Shown: piece after piece, positions 6,852 to 8,228 of the stretch | Numbering within the stretch: position 1 is the first letter of the stretch | How the letters are laid out: each line of letters opens with the position of its first letter | Assembly (NCBI GenBank): GCA_003248395.1 | Contig: QFNA01000124.1 | Location: 1 to 8,228, forward strand | DNA: 8,228 nucleotides | Direction: 5' to 3' | From: Citromicrobium sp. | Lineage (GTDB): Bacteria; Pseudomonadota; Alphaproteobacteria; Sphingomonadales; Sphingomonadaceae | The notes under the pieces: generated by a model | Seen by the model: only the letters and a program-made list of their open reading frames with translations | The model's database searches: none | Told to the model about the DNA's origin: nothing | Translations under genes and position numbers: made by a program

Positions 6852-8228
6852 TTAGAACTGGAAGCCGATGCCGACATTGGCACCCGCTTCGCTTTGCGTG
6901 TTGTAGGTGGCACCGGCCTTGATGATGGTCTTGCCGTCATCGAGGATGCGGGACACGCCCATCGCGACCGCGCTCTGGCCCTGATAGGTCCCGGCACCGA
7001 TGGCGAGCATGCCCTTTCCGGCTTCGAATGCCTGCGGAAGCCCCGCTGCTGCCAGCGCTCCGGCCGTACCCGCGCTCAGGTCGCGGCGGGTGTCGGCCAG
7101 GTCGAAGGCCAACGCGTTGACCCGCTGGTCGGTATAGCTGTTCGCCTGGTTGACCGCGCCGAGCAGGCCCGAATTGAGCTGCGCGACGTTGACGGCATCG
7201 GTGTCAGCGACACCCGCAGCGACATTCTGCAGCCTGATGGCCTCGCTGCCCGGATTGAACGTCACCGAATCGCCATCGGCATCGTACTGGACTGAGTTGG
7301 CCGCAACCTGCTGGACCGCATAGAGCTGACCGCCGTTGACCGCGTCGGTGGACCCGGCTGCAAGCTGGCCCGCCGCAACATTGCGCACGACGTTACCGCC
7401 CATGTCCACCCGCTGGTTCGCGCCGACGGTCAGGCCGCCGTTGGCTGTCACCGTTCCGCTGAACGTGGGATTGTCGACGACCGCCACGGCGAGCTGGTTG
7501 CCGTTGAGCGAAACAGCGACATTCGAACCCGATGTGACATTCAATGTCCCGTTGGACGCGATGTTCGTCGCAGGACCGCCATCGGCCTGGATGTTCCACC
7601 CGGCATTGGCCGTCGCGCTGATTGCGTTGATGGCATCGTTGACATTCGAATAGGTCGTCTCGCCGACATTGAGCGCCGTCGTGACTTCACCCGTGCTGGC
7701 ATTGTAGCTCGAATTGCCACCGAGACCTTGCGCGACAGACTCGCCCTGCACCGTGACGCGGTCGCTGACTTCGGCAATCGCCGCCTCGTTTACGACGATC
7801 TGCTGGGTCGCCTGGTTGAGCTGCGCCACATTGACCGCATCGGTATCGGCCGTGCCTGCCGCGACATTGGTGATCGCAGCCGAACCGGCATCGATCCCAC
7901 CCGCAGTCACGCTCGGGCCGCCGGCTATCGCCATGCCGTTCGCGCCGTAGGTGGCCGAGTTGGTGCCGTCGTCGACAGCAAGGCCATTGGTGTCGAGCAT
8001 GCTGTTGCCTGCGGTCACGCTGTCGACGTCGAGATTGCGGTTGAGCGCAATGTTCACCGCGCCCGCATCGTCCGCGCCGTCCTGCGTCACGGTCAGGTTC
8101 GGGTCGCCGGCGAAGGTCACCGTGCCGTCCGGCCCGATGTTCGCCGTCGTCGAACCGGCACCCGTCGCCGTCACGTTCCAGCCTGCATTGGCCGCCGTGT
8201 CGACCGCGTTGAGCGCATCGTTCACCGT
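6852..8228 (-). CDS. YadA-like trimeric autotransporter adhesin (C-terminal part)
   Basis: An open frame that enters from the right edge and ends with TAA at 6852-6854; 458 residues are visible and the signal peptide and head lie outside the window. Numbered from the GTG-encoded Val at 8225, the last ~100 residues form a YadA anchor: a coiled-coil linker (QANSYTDQRVNALAFDLADT) then four amphipathic strands (KGMLAIGAGTY, QSAVAMGVSRI, TIIKAGATYNT, ANVGIGFQF) with C-terminal Phe. Three such chains make one 12-stranded pore. Upstream is a repetitive stalk: YadA-type necks with DAVNVAQLN at 129-137 and 343-351 and a variant, DAVNGGQLY, at 294-302; two Trp-ring segments with NAGWN at 13-17 and 207-211; and Gly/Asn/Thr-rich beta segments. 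Such proteins mediate adhesion and biofilm formation. No catalytic domain is seen. The two small assembly-factor-like genes downstream belong to the same apparent operon. Confidence 0.93.
   Translation of the reverse strand, partial: TVNDALNAVDTAANAGWNVTATGAGSTTANIGPDGTVTFAGDPNLTVTQDGADDAGAVNIALNRNLDVDSVTAGNSMLDTNGLAVDDGTNSATYGANGMAIAGGPSVTAGGIDAGSAAITNVAAGTADTDAVNVAQLNQATQQIVVNEAAIAEVSDRVTVQGESVAQGLGGNSSYNASTGEVTTALNVGETTYSNVNDAINAISATANAGWNIQADGGPATNIASNGTLNVTSGSNVAVSLNGNQLAVAVVDNPTFSGTVTANGGLTVGANQRVDMGGNVVRNVAAGQLAAGSTDAVNGGQLYAVQQVAANSVQYDADGDSVTFNPGSEAIRLQNVAAGVADTDAVNVAQLNSGLLGAVNQANSYTDQRVNALAFDLADTRRDLSAGTAGALAAAGLPQAFEAGKGMLAIGAGTYQGQSAVAMGVSRILDDGKTIIKAGATYNTQSEAGANVGIGFQF
7173..7226 (-). 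repeat. adhesin neck repeat, copy nearest the anchor
   Basis: This encodes an 18-residue neck, NVAAGVADTDAVNVAQLN. It differs from the copy at 7815-7868 by one residue (V for T), while the DNA differs at many third codon positions. That suggests an old duplication kept by selection on the protein. Confidence 0.8.
7590..7649 (-). repeat. Trp-ring-type stalk segment, repeated at the right edge
   Basis: This encodes SNVNDAINAISATANAGWNI. A close relative (VNDALNAVDTAANAGWNV) is encoded at 8172-8228, at the very edge of the window. The spacing of about 190 residues suggests a long stalk built from repeated modules that continues outside the window. Confidence 0.7.
7815..7868 (-). repeat. adhesin neck repeat, upstream copy
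   Basis: This encodes NVAAGTADTDAVNVAQLN, the partner of the neck at 7173-7226. A third, more diverged neck-like unit (NVAAG followed by STDAVNGGQLY) is encoded at about 7320-7382. Necks of this kind join beta-structured head or insert domains to the coiled-coil stalk in trimeric autotransporters. Confidence 0.8.

Noticed and set aside
5728..7295. Overlapping plus-strand frames of 295 and 405 codons
   Set aside because: They lie antisense to the Skp-like, BamE-like and adhesin genes and show no domain, signal peptide or ribosome binding site.

Overview
This window looks like chromosomal DNA from an alphaproteobacterium of the order Sphingomonadales (Erythrobacter/Sphingopyxis-like). The evidence is high GC with strong third-position GC bias in the main genes, TonB-receptor and Skp-like proteins of the type seen in this order, and two copies of a short dispersed element built on CTTCGACAGGCTC. 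That element is common in these genomes and, when read through in one frame, encodes PEPVEG-type peptides. The genus assignment is inference. All credible genes lie on the minus strand, so the window is read right to left.

Right edge to 5917: an apparent three-gene operon. It holds the C-terminal part of a YadA-type trimeric autotransporter adhesin (5' end outside the window), then a BamE/SmpA-like periplasmic protein 27 nt downstream, then a Skp/OmpH-like periplasmic chaperone that overlaps the BamE-like gene by 25 nt. Both small proteins resemble outer-membrane-protein assembly factors, so together they look like a dedicated biogenesis set for the adhesin. This is the most interesting system in the window.

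5916 to 5660 is non-coding. It contains a 9-bp inverted repeat and a Fur-box-like dyad just upstream of an iron-uptake unit. That unit is a TonB-dependent siderophore-type receptor (3540-5659) followed 2 nt later by a PepSY-TM membrane protein (2491-3537). The receptor reading frame is broken near 5100 and appears to lack a segment of the first barrel hairpin, so it is probably a pseudogene, or else an assembly error.

2470 to 360: a thiamin pyrimidine synthase gene (thiC) with a candidate promoter, a clear TPP riboswitch, and an expression platform. In that platform the aptamer 3' side and a Shine-Dalgarno-sequestering hairpin compete for the same CUCC. One copy of the dispersed element lies inside the expression platform and the other lies in frame inside the thiC coding sequence.

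301 to 1: a small, lower-GC hypothetical ORF whose 3' end runs into a hairpin-forming repeat, then a dyad-rich non-coding edge.
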